Source of the DNA: Ardenticatenaceae bacterium
GTDB lineage: Bacteria > Chloroflexota > Anaerolineae > Promineifilales > Promineifilaceae
Length of the DNA stretch: 64,000 nucleotides
Direction of reading: 5' to 3'
Assembly (NCBI GenBank): GCA_020634395.1
Contig: JACKBU010000004.1
Location: 1-64,000, forward strand
Each line of letters opens with the position of its first letter. Position 1 is the stretch's first letter. Both the position numbers and the translations under genes were made by a program. The notes under the pieces were generated by a model, which saw nothing but the letters and a program-made list of their open reading frames with translations, was not told the DNA's origin and did no database searches. Shown in pieces: positions 8,678-18,119 of the stretch.

Positions 8678-9834
8678 CAGGCGGAAGCAGGGGGCGGCGC
8701 TTCAAGCGGCAAAGTGAACCAAAATGTGCTGCCTTCACCCAACTGGCTGATCACGCCCACTTCGCCGCCGCACCTTTCGACGATGCGGCGCACAATCGAC
8801 AAGCCTAATCCTTCACCGCGGGTGCGCTGCGGGTTGAGACGGGTGTGGGTTTTGAACAGCCGCAGCTGATCAACTTCGGAAATGCCGTCGCCGTTGTCTT
8901 TTACCCAGAAGCAAACCGTGGTTTCGTGCAAGGCGGCACCCAACTGCAGCACCGGCGGCTCGCCGCCGTACTTCAGGGCGTTGCTGATGTAGTTGACCCA
9001 CACTTCTTCAATCCATGAGGGGTAGCCAACGGCCGTTGGCCAGTATTCCGTTTCTTGGATCTGCGCTTTGGTCTCCTGAATTTCAAATACCAGCCTTTTG
9101 CGAGCTTCTGTCACGATCCGCTGCATGTCCAGAGGTATCGTTACCACCTCTTCCCGGTCTACGCTGGCCAGGAGTAAGATTTCACTCAGAACGTTGTTCA
9201 TTTTGTGGCCGCTTTGCAAAATTCGCTTTAGCGCCAGCCGCCCTTCGGCATCCAGGTTTTCCTGGTTGGTCATTTCTAGCAGGCTGCCATAACCAATGAT
9301 CTGGCCCAGCAGCCCTTGCACCTGGTGCGCCACAGTGTGGGCAAATTGATCCAGTTCGGCATTACGATTTTGTAGTTCCACGGTTTGGCGCGCCAGTTGA
9401 TTTTTGGCGCGCATTTGTTCAATCAACAAATGTTGTCGTTCGATGGCGTGGCGGATGGCGCGGATCAGAAGTTCGCCCTCAATGGCGCCTTTAACCAGAT
9501 AATCTTGCGCGCCCTGCTGCATTGCCGTAACGGTAAGGGACTCATTGTCCTGGCCGCTTAGAATAACAATTGGCACGTTTTGAGCGCTTAACTGCACTTT
9601 GCGGAAGGTGTCCAGGCCCTGACCATCTGGCAGCGAAAGGTCCAGCAGAATGATATTGAAGGTGTTCTGGTCCATCAGGTTGATGGCGCTGGCGATCCGG
9701 TCGGCGTGGTGGATGATGAACTGGGGCTGCGGTGCGGATCGTACATCCGTGGCCGCATTCAGCAGCAAACGAATCAGATCGGCGTCGGCGCGATTGTCTT
9801 CTATTAGCAGAACGGTAATCACAGGTTCAATCAT
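8677..9834 (-). CDS. Receiver domain - histidine kinase protein
   Basis: The 385-residue protein starts with a CheY-like receiver (residues 5-125; phospho-acceptor Asp65 in IILLDLSLPDG, Lys in DYLVKG). It continues through a coiled segment (QLARQTVELQNRNAELDQ) into a dimerisation domain with phospho-acceptor His170 (FAHTVAHQVQG). A HATPase domain follows, with an N-box NYISNALKYG, DNGDGIS and the G-box GEGLGLSIV. A receiver at the N-terminus means the kinase is controlled by an upstream phospho-donor, plausibly the GAF kinase and response regulator just upstream. It is the third gene of a four-gene minus-strand operon, coupled to the McrC-like gene. Cytoplasmic; no membrane segment. Confidence 0.9.
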   Translation of the reverse strand: MIEPVITVLLIEDNRADADLIRLLLNAATDVRSAPQPQFIIHHADRIASAINLMDQNTFNIILLDLSLPDGQGLDTFRKVQLSAQNVPIVILSGQDNESLTVTAMQQGAQDYLVKGAIEGELLIRAIRHAIERQHLLIEQMRAKNQLARQTVELQNRNAELDQFAHTVAHQVQGLLGQIIGYGSLLEMTNQENLDAEGRLALKRILQSGHKMNNVLSEILLLASVDREEVVTIPLDMQRIVTEARKRLVFEIQETKAQIQETEYWPTAVGYPSWIEEVWVNYISNALKYGGEPPVLQLGAALHETTVCFWVKDNGDGISEVDQLRLFKTHTRLNPQRTRGEGLGLSIVRRIVERCGGEVGVISQLGEGSTFWFTLPLEAPPPASA

Positions 9835-9894
9835 AAGCTCTTTACGGACAGTTTCTGCCTGCCTGGTATACGACGACTGGGGTGCAGTCTGGCT

Positions 9895-10341
9895 TTATGG
9901 CAGCCGGACGACACTGAGCCAAAATTGTTCGATCTGCTTGACGACGTCCATAAATTGGTCCAGATCGGCGGGTTTGGTGATGTAGCAGTTGGCGTGGTGG
10001 TTGTAGGTGTGGTGGATGTCTTCTACCGCGCTGGAGGTGGTGAGGATGACGATGGGGATGCTTTTGAAGTCTGGCGAGGTTTTGATTTCCGAGAGGACTT
10101 CACGGCCGTCTTTCTTGGGCAGGTTCAGGTCCAATAAAATCATGTCTGGGCGGGGCACGTGGGCGAAACGGCCGTGGCGCTGTAAAAAGTCCAGGGCTTC
10201 CGCGCCGTCGCGCACTACGTACAACTGGACCTTGATGCTGGTTTCCTTAAACGCTTCTTGCGTCAGGCGCACGTCGGCCGGGTTGTCCTCCACCAGCAGA
10301 ATGTCGATAATCTCTTTCTCAGTTGAATTGGGATTGGTCAT
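9895..10341 (-). CDS. Single-domain response regulator (Rcp1/CheY-like)
   Basis: The 148 residues form one receiver domain: acidic pocket LLVEDNPAD, phospho-acceptor Asp71 (MILLDLNLPKKDG), switch Thr in IVILTTSS and Lys in YITKPAD. The sequence around NPADVRLTQEAFKE is typical of the Rcp1 group that partners phytochrome-like histidine kinases. There is no output domain, so it probably relays phosphate to another protein. It begins 6 bp after the GAF kinase gene and ends 60 bp before the receiver-kinase gene, so the three form a likely phosphorelay. Confidence 0.9.
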   Translation of the reverse strand: MTNPNSTEKEIIDILLVEDNPADVRLTQEAFKETSIKVQLYVVRDGAEALDFLQRHGRFAHVPRPDMILLDLNLPKKDGREVLSEIKTSPDFKSIPIVILTTSSAVEDIHHTYNHHANCYITKPADLDQFMDVVKQIEQFWLSVVRLP

Positions 10342-10347
10342 CAGGTT

Positions 10348-12210
10348 TTATCCTTTGACTGGAAGGGTAAAGTAAAATGTGGCCCCTGCTCCCGGTTCAG
10401 ATTCGACCCAGATACGGCCGTTATGCCTTTCGACAATTTTCCTGCAAATCGCCAGGCCTATCCCCGTACCCGGATATTCCTCCAACGTGTGCAACCGCTG
10501 GAAAATAGCAAAAATTCGTTCCCCATACTCAACTTCCAGCCCGATGCCGTTATCTTTTACCCAGAACAGCCAGTGCTGGTTCTCGCGTTTGGCGCCAATG
10601 TAAATTTCTGGCTGTGTCTCGCTGAATTTGAGTGCGTTGCTCAAGAGATTTTGCCACAACTGCGTCAGCTGCATGCTATCGGCCATCAGCGTAGGTAAAG
10701 GATCATGATGGATAATGGCGTTGGTTTCCTGAATAGTGAGGTGCAAATTGCTTAGAACCTGCTGCAAAACCGCTTCGCAGTCCGTTGGCGCCAGGGATTG
10801 ATTCTGACGGCCCAGGCGGGAATAATCCAGCAGGCCATTGATTAGATTCTTCATGCGCAAAGCTCCATCCACAATGTAATGGATGAAGAGATCCGCATCC
10901 TCATCCAATTTGCCGGCATAACGTCGTTCCAGGAGCTGCACATAGCTGATCACAATACGCAGCGGTTCTTGCAAGTCGTGGGAAGCGACGTAGGCAAACT
11001 GGGCTAATTCAGTGTTTTGCTCTTCCAGAGTTTGGGCGTGTTGTTTCACCTGCTCATACAGCCGGGCCTGTTCAATGGCAATTGCCAGGGGTGCGGCCAC
11101 CTCGCCCACCACCTGGACGTCGTGCTCGTCAAAAGAATCTGGCGTGCTGCGCGAAAAGTTTAGCGTGCCGATGATTTCTTTGTAGGCGACTAAGGGGTAG
11201 ATCAGGACGGATTTGACGCCGTAGTCGGCCAGCGCGGGCAGAGGCGGCAAGTTGCTGGGCAGGTCGGCTAAATTGCCTACGATGGGACCCTGGCGAACCA
11301 ACTCCAGGATTTCCTGGCTTTCTGCCAGTGAATAATCGCCGTCTATGGCGTCAGGCTCCGGGCTGCCGGTTACGGAAAAGATGTGGACAATGCCGGATTG
11401 GTAATCGAAACTGGAGAAACTGGCCCGATGGTAGGGCACCATTTCTCTTAGGCGCTGGATGGCGGTGCGGGCGATGTTGTCTGGGGATTCGGCGGTCAGG
11501 ATGGCCTGGTCAATCTCGTGCAGGCTTTGCAGGCGCTCGGCGTAGCGGCGCACGGCCGTTTCCGCCCGTCGCTGCTCCTCAAACAGATAGGCATTCTGAA
11601 TGGCCGCCGCAATATGCCCGGAAAACGTACTGAACGTCGCCACGTCAAGCTGGTCAAACCGGTGCGAGCGATCATCCTGCACGTCCAGCACGCCCAGCAC
11701 CCGGTTCCCCGTAATAAGCGGCACCGCCATCTCACAGCGGGTATCCGGCAGCAGCGGATTGGGTAAAAAGTCCGGCTCCCGGCTCACGTCGTCTACGAGG
11801 ATAATGTAGCCTTCCCGGGCAGCACGCACCACGAGGCTGTGTACGGTATCCAGCGAAATCGCATGCTGGCGCACCCGCAACAGCTCTCCCACTCCACCGG
11901 AACCAGCCACCATTCGCAGCACTTTTTGCGACTCATCCAGCAAATAAACGTGGACGTGATACAACCGGAAGCGCTCTTTGAGCAGGGCCACTACTTTTTT
12001 CAGTAACTGCTCCCGGTCCAGAATCGAACTGAGCTGTTTGGAAACGTCGGCGGCCGTGCGCAGTTGGTTGGCAAAACGAGAGATTTGCGCTCCGGATTCT
12101 TTATAACTGGCCAGCTCTGCCTCTAGCTGTTGGATTCTGGACCGCAGCGTGGCTGTTTTATCAGGGACTGTTTCCTGTTGTGGTGTCGTCGACTCTTCTA
12201 ATTTGGACAT
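10348..12210 (-). CDS. Soluble histidine kinase with two GAF domains
   Basis: The 620-residue protein has a coiled-coil start, GAF1 (about 55-205, LKERFRLYHVHVYLLDE) and GAF2 (about 230-385). A phytochrome-type dimerisation domain follows, with phospho-acceptor His411 in FAYVASHDLQEPL, and then a HATPase (NLLSNALKFS, DNGIGLE, GTGIGLAIC). No membrane segment and no chromophore cysteine is evident, so the GAF domains should sense a small molecule or redox state that cannot be named from sequence. It heads an operon continuing with an Rcp1-like regulator, a receiver-kinase and the McrC-like gene. The 295-bp gap upstream, shared with the divergent WYL regulator gene, holds their promoters. Confidence 0.9.
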   Translation of the reverse strand: MSKLEESTTPQQETVPDKTATLRSRIQQLEAELASYKESGAQISRFANQLRTAADVSKQLSSILDREQLLKKVVALLKERFRLYHVHVYLLDESQKVLRMVAGSGGVGELLRVRQHAISLDTVHSLVVRAAREGYIILVDDVSREPDFLPNPLLPDTRCEMAVPLITGNRVLGVLDVQDDRSHRFDQLDVATFSTFSGHIAAAIQNAYLFEEQRRAETAVRRYAERLQSLHEIDQAILTAESPDNIARTAIQRLREMVPYHRASFSSFDYQSGIVHIFSVTGSPEPDAIDGDYSLAESQEILELVRQGPIVGNLADLPSNLPPLPALADYGVKSVLIYPLVAYKEIIGTLNFSRSTPDSFDEHDVQVVGEVAAPLAIAIEQARLYEQVKQHAQTLEEQNTELAQFAYVASHDLQEPLRIVISYVQLLERRYAGKLDEDADLFIHYIVDGALRMKNLINGLLDYSRLGRQNQSLAPTDCEAVLQQVLSNLHLTIQETNAIIHHDPLPTLMADSMQLTQLWQNLLSNALKFSETQPEIYIGAKRENQHWLFWVKDNGIGLEVEYGERIFAIFQRLHTLEEYPGTGIGLAICRKIVERHNGRIWVESEPGAGATFYFTLPVKG

Positions 12211-12462
12211 GTCTGCCTGCCTCGATCAAATACACTGCCCACTGCTTCCATCCCTGTCACTGCCGGGTACAAACAACCATTACTTACTTCATACAAGCGC
12301 GTGGTTGAGCCAGACGGCGTCGCGTCGCTCGTTGGGGCATTTATCGTGGATTACTTACCGTTTGGGGCAGGCTCCTCGCACCTTCAAAGTCCTTACCGCC
12401 CCAAGAAAAAACCCACAATAGCTGACGGACAATTGTTGCAGACATTTTAACACAACTTGTGA

Positions 12463-12468
12463 TATAAT
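12463..12468 (+). promoter_or_regulatory. Probable -10 element (TATAAT) for the WYL regulator
   Basis: A perfect TATAAT lies 37 bases upstream of the ATG at 12506 in an AT-rich stretch. No good -35 hexamer occurs at 16-18 bases, so an activator or an extended element may be needed. The rest of the 12211-12505 gap shows nothing else I can name. Confidence 0.45.
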
Positions 12469-12505
12469 TCCTTGTAGAACACATGGTCTATCCAGGGGAC
12501 TTAAC

Positions 12506-13483
12506 ATGGCGCGATTGGCAACTCGCACGGCACGTCTACGTGAAATTGAATCTCTACTGCTGTTAGCCGCCGATGGTTTGACGGCGATTGAACTGGCGGA
12601 GAGCCTGGAAGTAGATCGGCGTACAGTTTACCGGGACGTGGACTTTTTGTGTGAGCAGGGTGTGCCGGTATGGCAGGAAAACGGCCGTTTCGGTATCAAC
12701 CGCAGCCGTTACCTGGCCAACGTTCGCCTTTCTTTCCAGGAAGCCATCGCTCTCGTCCTGGCAGGTTTGCTCCTGTCCCGCACCGTTGATGATCGTAATC
12801 CCCACGTTACGGCTGCGCTGCGCAAGCTGGCCTCCACTTTGCCCAGACCCCTCAGCGAACACCTGGAACGCGCCGCCGATCGGGTGCAGCAGCGCGAGGA
12901 GAGCGCCCAGGTTGCCGTCCTCGAAGCCATCGCCGAAGGGTGGGGAACTGGACAGCAGGTAAAAATTGGCTACCGCTCACCGCGCAGCGGCGTGCTGCGC
13001 CAGCGCATCATCAGCCCCTACGCGCTGGAGCCAACCCCTTCTGGCATCTACATCATCGGCCACGACAGTTGGTCCGACGACATTCGCACTTTCAAACTGG
13101 ATCGTCTGGAAAGCGCGGTGGTCCTGAAAAAGAGGTTTACGATCCCCGAGGATTTTGACCTGGAAGCGCGTCTGGCTTCCGGTTGGCGCATCATGGCCGG
13201 AGATGAAGTGAACGAAGTCTCTTTGCGATTTGCCGCAGAGGTGAATACCCAGGTGCGCGAGCGCCAGTGGCATCCCTCGCAAACGCTGGAAAGCACCCCT
13301 GATGGTGGCTGCATCTTATGCGTTCGGGTGGCGGAGCCGTTGGAAATGAAGCCCTGGATTCGCAGTTGGGGCGCGCAGGTGGAAGTGCTGGCTCCCGGCT
13401 GGCTGCGTGCCGAGATCGCGGCAGAAATGCGCCAGGCTGCCGCCCAGTACCTGCCACAAGGCATCGCTGCCTCCACAATCTAA
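12506..13483 (+). CDS. HTH-WYL domain transcriptional regulator
   Basis: The 325-residue protein begins with a DeoR/HTH_11-type helix-turn-helix (residues about 8-62, with LTAIELAESLEVDRRTVYRDVDFL as turn and recognition helix). A WYL domain follows (about 145-240, with VKIGYRSPRSG and RTFKLDRLES), then a C-terminal WCX-like extension. WYL proteins sense nucleic-acid or nucleotide ligands and often regulate defence or DNA-damage genes. It is divergent from the kinase operon that ends in the McrC-like gene, so it may regulate that operon; this is inference from position only. AGGGGA upstream supports the start. Confidence 0.88.
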   Translation: MARLATRTARLREIESLLLLAADGLTAIELAESLEVDRRTVYRDVDFLCEQGVPVWQENGRFGINRSRYLANVRLSFQEAIALVLAGLLLSRTVDDRNPHVTAALRKLASTLPRPLSEHLERAADRVQQREESAQVAVLEAIAEGWGTGQQVKIGYRSPRSGVLRQRIISPYALEPTPSGIYIIGHDSWSDDIRTFKLDRLESAVVLKKRFTIPEDFDLEARLASGWRIMAGDEVNEVSLRFAAEVNTQVRERQWHPSQTLESTPDGGCILCVRVAEPLEMKPWIRSWGAQVEVLAPGWLRAEIAAEMRQAAAQYLPQGIAASTI

Positions 13484-13623
13484 CTCGCTGTCCAGCCCCT
13501 CGGGAAACGCCTGTCGTGAGAACAGACTGGGCCAGTTTCCCTTTTTGTTTCCCCCCTCAACGTGATACTATAAAAGGGTCAAATCAGCCCTGCGCTCACA
13601 GCAGTGGTACAGGGAGATAACAC

Positions 13624-14427
13624 ATGACCGCATTAACCATCGCAGTTGGACAAATGGATGTTTCGTTGGGTGATCCGGAGGTGAATCTGGCGCGCGTGGC
13701 CGATCTGGCGGCAGCCGCGGCGGCGCGTTCGGCAGACTGGTTGGTGCTGCCTGAGCTGTGGTCGACCGGCTATGATCTGGAGAACGCCAGCCGCCACGCC
13801 ACGACGACTGACCAGGGCATTTTTGCGCAAACGGCCGTTCTCGCGCGCACCCATCGCCTGCACATCATCGGCTCTTGTCTTTCCTGGCTGGGTGATGGGC
13901 GCTATGGCAACACGGCCGTCTTCTGGGATGATCACGGCCGTATCCTGGTCGAATACAGCAAAATCCACCTCTTTCGCCTCATGGACGAACACCAATATCT
14001 TACCGGTGGCGACCGGCTGGCGCAGGTCGAAACAGCCTGGGGGCAGGTAGGTCTAAGCATCTGCTACGATCTACGCTTCCCCGAACTGTTCCGCGCCTAC
14101 GCTCTATCCGGCGTACGGTTGGTGGTCATACCGGCGGAATGGCCCCATCCCCGCCTGGCCCACTGGCAAACCCTCCTGCGCGCCCGCGCCATCGAAAACC
14201 AGATGTTTGTCGTCGCCTGCAATCGCGTGGGGCGCACGGGCAGCACCGAATTTTGCGGCCACTCGGCGATCATCGATCCCTGGGGTGAAGCGCTGGTGGA
14301 AGGCGGCGAAAGTGAAGAACTGCTCGTGGCCACGATTGACCTGGATCAGGTGGAAGCAGTGCGCCGCAAAATCCCTATCTTCTCCGACCGCCGGCCGCAT
14401 CTTTACCAGACGCAAACGGCCGTCTAG
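13624..14427 (+). CDS. Carbon-nitrogen hydrolase (nitrilase superfamily, omega-amidase-like)
   Basis: The catalytic triad is complete in the 267-residue product: Glu44 (LVLPELWSTG), Lys113 (EYSKIHLF) and Cys147 (GLSICYDLRFPE). The context SKIHLF and YDLRFPE fits the Nit2/YafV omega-amidase group, which hydrolyse alpha-keto amides such as alpha-ketoglutaramate or repair deaminated glutathione; the precise substrate is not shown. AGGGAG lies seven bases before the ATG. The gene carries four ACGGCCGT palindromes (13831, 13912, 13934, 14416), one of the highest densities here. It ends 14 bp before the hybrid sensor kinase, so the two are probably co-transcribed. Confidence 0.88.
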   Translation: MTALTIAVGQMDVSLGDPEVNLARVADLAAAAAARSADWLVLPELWSTGYDLENASRHATTTDQGIFAQTAVLARTHRLHIIGSCLSWLGDGRYGNTAVFWDDHGRILVEYSKIHLFRLMDEHQYLTGGDRLAQVETAWGQVGLSICYDLRFPELFRAYALSGVRLVVIPAEWPHPRLAHWQTLLRARAIENQMFVVACNRVGRTGSTEFCGHSAIIDPWGEALVEGGESEELLVATIDLDQVEAVRRKIPIFSDRRPHLYQTQTAV

Positions 14428-14441
14428 CGAGGCGCCCTCCT

Positions 14442-17400
14442 ATGTCGTTTAACCCGCGCACCTTCGCCCCCAACCTGGATGCAGACCTGCCCCACACCTT
14501 AAAAGCGTGGCGCGAGCGTCTGCTGGACTGGCTCCTGCGGGCGATTCTCGTCTTTTGGCTGGCGGGTTTGGTCATCGGGCTGCTCAGTATTTTTATAGTC
14601 GGCCGCCGCATGCAGAACCTGACCTTCATCTGGCAGCTCATCGGGTTTTACGTTGTCGTCGCGGCGTTGATGGTGATCATTACCTTTTTGCAGCGCTTAG
14701 GCTATGCTACCCGGGCTGCGATGTTTTTGTTTCTTGTGTTTCTGTTTGGCGTGGCCGATCTGGTGTTACGCGCGTATAACAGTGACGGCCGTCTCTTCCT
14801 CGTCGCGTTTGCCGTTCTAACAGCCATCTTCTTCGACTTTCGCCACAGTGTTTATGCGCTGCTGATCAGCACCGGCACGCTGCTATTTTTCGCTGTTGTG
14901 CACGTTACCTCGTTACACACCATTTTGCCCCTGGCTGGCCAGGCAGAAGGGGTGAGTAAGCTGGCCTGGGTCAACAGCATCACCATTTTTTTGCTGATAA
15001 ACGTTACCCTGGTTACCTCTGTGTCCTATCTGATCCGCAGCCTGGATAACAGCGTGGCCGAGCTGCGCCAGGAACGCGATTTTGCGGCCACGGTGCTGGA
15101 TACCTCCGGCGCACTGGTGATCGTTTTGGCTGTCAACGGCCGTATCCAACGCTTCAACCGCGCCTGCTCCCAAATCACCGGTTACCAGGCCGCCGAAGTG
15201 GCTGACCAGTACATCTGGGATCATCTCCTCACGCCGGACGGCATGGATCTGATCAAGACGGTGCTGGCCCAACTACTGGCCGATCAGCAGCCCACCGCCT
15301 ACGAAAGTTACCTGCTCACCCGTCAGGGCGAGCGGCGGTTGATTGCCTGGACCAGTGCGCCGTTGTTAGACGAAAACGGCCGTGTTGCCCACATCCTCAG
15401 CACCGGCATCGACATCACCAGCCAAAAACAAACCGAAGCCGAACGCAGCCGCCTCCTGGCCGCCGAACACGAACAACGCCTCATCGCCGAAACTCTGGCC
15501 GAAGCCACCCTCTCTCTGGCGGTCCAAACCCGCCCCGAAGACCTGCTCGATCAAATTCTCAATCAGGTGCAGCGCATTGTGCCTTTCGCAGCAGCCCACA
15601 TCATGCTGCTGGCCGGCGATACCTTGCAGATTGCCCGCTGGCAGGGATACAGCCAGTATGGCGGCGAAGACTTTGTCTCGCATCTGCTCCAGTCACTATC
15701 GGCACTGCCTCTGGAGAAAGAAGTAGTCGCCAGTCGCCAGCCCCTTGTCATCGCCGATACACGCCAGGAGCCTCGCTGGGTAGTATTCGATGAAACGGCC
15801 TGGGTGCGCTCGCACATGGTCGTGCCCATTTTGCAGCAGGACCATGTGTTGGCGCTACTGCGCCTGGATGGCAACACGCCCGGCGAGTTCACGGAGCAGG
15901 ACGCGCAGCGTTTGCAGCATCTGGCGACCACCATTGCCATTGCGCTGCAAAACTCCCGGCTGCTGGAAGAGACCCAGCAGAAGGCCGAACAGGTGCAGCG
16001 CATTTTGGACACCGTGCAAGACGGTATTTTGCTGTTGGATGCGCACTGTCATGTAGAACTGGCTAACCCGGCCGCGCGCGCCCACCTGTCTGTTTTAGCG
16101 GACTTCTCCCCCGACAAGCCGCTTAAGTCACTGGGCAGTCAGCCCCTTCGTGATCTGTTACAGCCGCCGCCCGCCGGTACCTTGTGGCATGAGATTTCCC
16201 TGCAAAAGCCCCCGCGCACCTTTGAAGCTCTGGCCCAGCCGATCAAAACGCAGTCTGGCGGTTGGGTGCTGGTGCTGCGCGACATCACCGAGTCGCGGCG
16301 GCAGCAGCAGTACGTGCAGGCCCAAGAGCGGCTGGCCATGGTCGGGCAAATGGCGGCCGGTATCGCCCACGATTTCAACAACATCATGACGGTCATCATC
16401 CTGTATACACAGATGCTGTTGAAGATGCCGGATTTGTCCGGTGAACTGAGTAACCGGCTGGACACCATTCTGCAGCAGTCCAAACTGGCCGCCAACCTCA
16501 TCAGCCAGATCCTTGATTTCAGCCGGCTGGCGGACGTGAAGCGGCAGCCGGTGCATTTGCTGCCATTTTTGAAGGAACTGGCCAAGCTGCTGCGCCGCAC
16601 GCTGCCGGAAAACATTAATCTAAGCCTGGACTATGCCGAAGGGGATTATCTGATCAGCGCGGACCTAACGCGGGTGCAGCAGGCGGTGATGAATCTGGTG
16701 GTGAATGCCCGAGATGCGATGCCCAACGGCGGCAAGCTGCGGCTAAACTTGCGGCAAATTGAGGTGACAGAAACCGGCAAACGGCCGTTACCCGACATGC
16801 TGCCCGGCCAGTGGATTTGCCTCGAAGTAACCGATAACGGCATAGGCATTCCCCACGACGTGCTTCCCCGCATCTTCGAGCCGCTTTTTACCACTAAAGA
16901 GCGCGGCAAGGGTACCGGCCTGGGCCTGGCCCAGGTGCACGGCATCATCAAGCAGCACCAGGGTTATGTGGGCGTGGAGAGCATCGTGGGTGAGGGCACG
17001 ACATTCCGTCTTTACTTCCCGGCCCTGCTGGAAGCCCTCCCTGTGCAGTCGCAGCCGGTGGATATGAACCTGATGCGCGGCAATGGCCAGACAATTCTGG
17101 TCGTCGAAGATGAAGAAATCACGCGCGAGGCCATCTGCGCCATCCTGGAGACCTACAATTACCGCACCATCGCCAGCGCCGATGGCGAAGAGGCGCTGCG
17201 GCTGTTTGATTATTTTGCAAACGATATTGCCCTGGTCCTGAGCGACATGGTGATGCCGGGCATGACCGGCGCAGAGTTATATGCCAGCCTGCACGAAAAA
17301 AGCCCGGACATCAAGATGCTGATCATTACCGGCTACCCCTTCGCCGAAGAAGATCGGCAGGCTTTGCGCCACGGCATCGTCGGCTGGATTCCCAAGCCGT

Positions 17401-17462
17401 TTGATGTGGAGCATATCGTGGCGGCGATTCAAGAAGCGCTCACGGCCGCGCGCGCCCCGTAA
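14442..17462 (+). CDS. Membrane-bound hybrid sensor histidine kinase (PAS-GAF-PAS-HK-receiver)
   Basis: The 1006-residue protein starts with about six membrane helices (residues ~25-205), then PAS (~215-335), GAF (~345-510) and a second PAS-like segment (~515-625). The HisKA domain has His643 in GIAHDFNNIM. A HATPase domain follows, with NLVVNARDAM, DNGIGIP and GKGTGLGLAQV. A C-terminal receiver (~878-1000) has Asp935 in VLSDMVMPGMTG. The HDFNNIM-type H-box and the attached receiver are typical of hybrid kinases feeding a phosphorelay. No partner DNA-binding regulator is adjacent. The last 34 bp overlap tail-to-tail with the YdcF-like gene on the other strand. Confidence 0.9.
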   Translation: MSFNPRTFAPNLDADLPHTLKAWRERLLDWLLRAILVFWLAGLVIGLLSIFIVGRRMQNLTFIWQLIGFYVVVAALMVIITFLQRLGYATRAAMFLFLVFLFGVADLVLRAYNSDGRLFLVAFAVLTAIFFDFRHSVYALLISTGTLLFFAVVHVTSLHTILPLAGQAEGVSKLAWVNSITIFLLINVTLVTSVSYLIRSLDNSVAELRQERDFAATVLDTSGALVIVLAVNGRIQRFNRACSQITGYQAAEVADQYIWDHLLTPDGMDLIKTVLAQLLADQQPTAYESYLLTRQGERRLIAWTSAPLLDENGRVAHILSTGIDITSQKQTEAERSRLLAAEHEQRLIAETLAEATLSLAVQTRPEDLLDQILNQVQRIVPFAAAHIMLLAGDTLQIARWQGYSQYGGEDFVSHLLQSLSALPLEKEVVASRQPLVIADTRQEPRWVVFDETAWVRSHMVVPILQQDHVLALLRLDGNTPGEFTEQDAQRLQHLATTIAIALQNSRLLEETQQKAEQVQRILDTVQDGILLLDAHCHVELANPAARAHLSVLADFSPDKPLKSLGSQPLRDLLQPPPAGTLWHEISLQKPPRTFEALAQPIKTQSGGWVLVLRDITESRRQQQYVQAQERLAMVGQMAAGIAHDFNNIMTVIILYTQMLLKMPDLSGELSNRLDTILQQSKLAANLISQILDFSRLADVKRQPVHLLPFLKELAKLLRRTLPENINLSLDYAEGDYLISADLTRVQQAVMNLVVNARDAMPNGGKLRLNLRQIEVTETGKRPLPDMLPGQWICLEVTDNGIGIPHDVLPRIFEPLFTTKERGKGTGLGLAQVHGIIKQHQGYVGVESIVGEGTTFRLYFPALLEALPVQSQPVDMNLMRGNGQTILVVEDEEITREAICAILETYNYRTIASADGEEALRLFDYFANDIALVLSDMVMPGMTGAELYASLHEKSPDIKMLIITGYPFAEEDRQALRHGIVGWIPKPFDVEHIVAAIQEALTAARAP

Positions 17463-18031
17463 AGCAGATAACTCCCCACTTCCTGCAAAAAAGCCCGAAG
17501 TTTGGTGCGCCAGCTGATCCACTGGATGCTGCGCGTCGGCGAGCTGTACGCCTCCATCCCCAGATCGGCGGCAATCGCCATGGCCCGCTTCATGTGAAAC
17601 GGCGTGCTGACGATGAGGAAGGTATCCAGCCCGTTGTCGGTGGCGATTTGTCGGGCGTTGGTCAGATTTTCGAGGGTGTTGGTGGAAGTGGTTTCGCGCA
17701 GGATGGCTGATGGCGGCACGCCCTGGGCCAGGGCGTAGGCGGCGGAGACGTCGGCTTCGGCCGCTTCGTCCGGGTCGCCCTGCCCGCCGGTGAAGATGAG
17801 GACTTGGACGGTTCCGTCTTCGTACAGGGCGATGGCGTGATTGAGACGCTCGCGCAGCACGGGTGACGGCCGTGCGCCAAACACCGCCGCCCCCAACACA
17901 ATCGCCGCATCCGCCGGCCGGGTCTCATCCCGCTGTGCATAGGTGTACACCTGCACGCCCGCCCCCAGCACCGCCAATCCGGCCAGAGAGAGCGTAAGCA
18001 GAACGGCCGTTTGCCAAACTTTTCGCCCCAT
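17429..18031 (-). CDS. YdcF/SanA-like DUF218 membrane-anchored protein
   Basis: The start at ATG 18031 (MGRKVWQ) is preferred; an in-frame start 33 bases upstream falls next to a hairpin. The 200-residue product has one N-terminal membrane helix, then the DUF218 fold: DAAIVLGAAVFG, PVLRERLNHAIALY, LIFTGGQGD, STNTLENLTNA and LIVSTPFHMKRAM. Family members (SanA, ElyC, YdcF) affect envelope integrity or peptidoglycan precursor handling, with unknown biochemistry. The gene overlaps the 3' end of the hybrid kinase by 34 bp in convergent orientation. Confidence 0.88.
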   Translation of the reverse strand: MGRKVWQTAVLLTLSLAGLAVLGAGVQVYTYAQRDETRPADAAIVLGAAVFGARPSPVLRERLNHAIALYEDGTVQVLIFTGGQGDPDEAAEADVSAAYALAQGVPPSAILRETTSTNTLENLTNARQIATDNGLDTFLIVSTPFHMKRAMAIAADLGMEAYSSPTRSIQWISWRTKLRAFLQEVGSYLLYGARAAVSAS

Positions 18032-18048
18032 AAAAGCTTTTAACAAGC

Positions 18049-18097
18049 AACAGATAACAGTCAACGAAAAACGGTTAAACGTTGACTGTTATCTGTT
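18049..18097. terminator. Perfect 18-bp inverted repeat between two minus-strand genes
   Basis: Arms 18049-18066 (AACAGATAACAGTCAACG) and 18080-18097 are perfectly complementary with a 13-base loop. It lies after the alcohol dehydrogenase stop and before the YdcF-like gene. There is no clear T-tract on the minus strand, so it may be a processing stem and not a classical terminator. Confidence 0.6.
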
Positions 18098-18119
18098 CCT
18101 CGTTCCTCGTTCCTCGTTC
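18096..18119. repeat. Tandem heptamer TTCCTCG, 3.4 copies
   Basis: Three exact copies of TTCCTCG plus TTC run from the edge of the 18-bp inverted repeat into the stop codon of the alcohol dehydrogenase gene. Confidence 0.8.

Noticed and set aside
18096..18119. Heptamer array as a possible CRISPR-like repeat
   Set aside because: Units are contiguous with no spacers and only 3.4 copies, so it is a simple tandem repeat.
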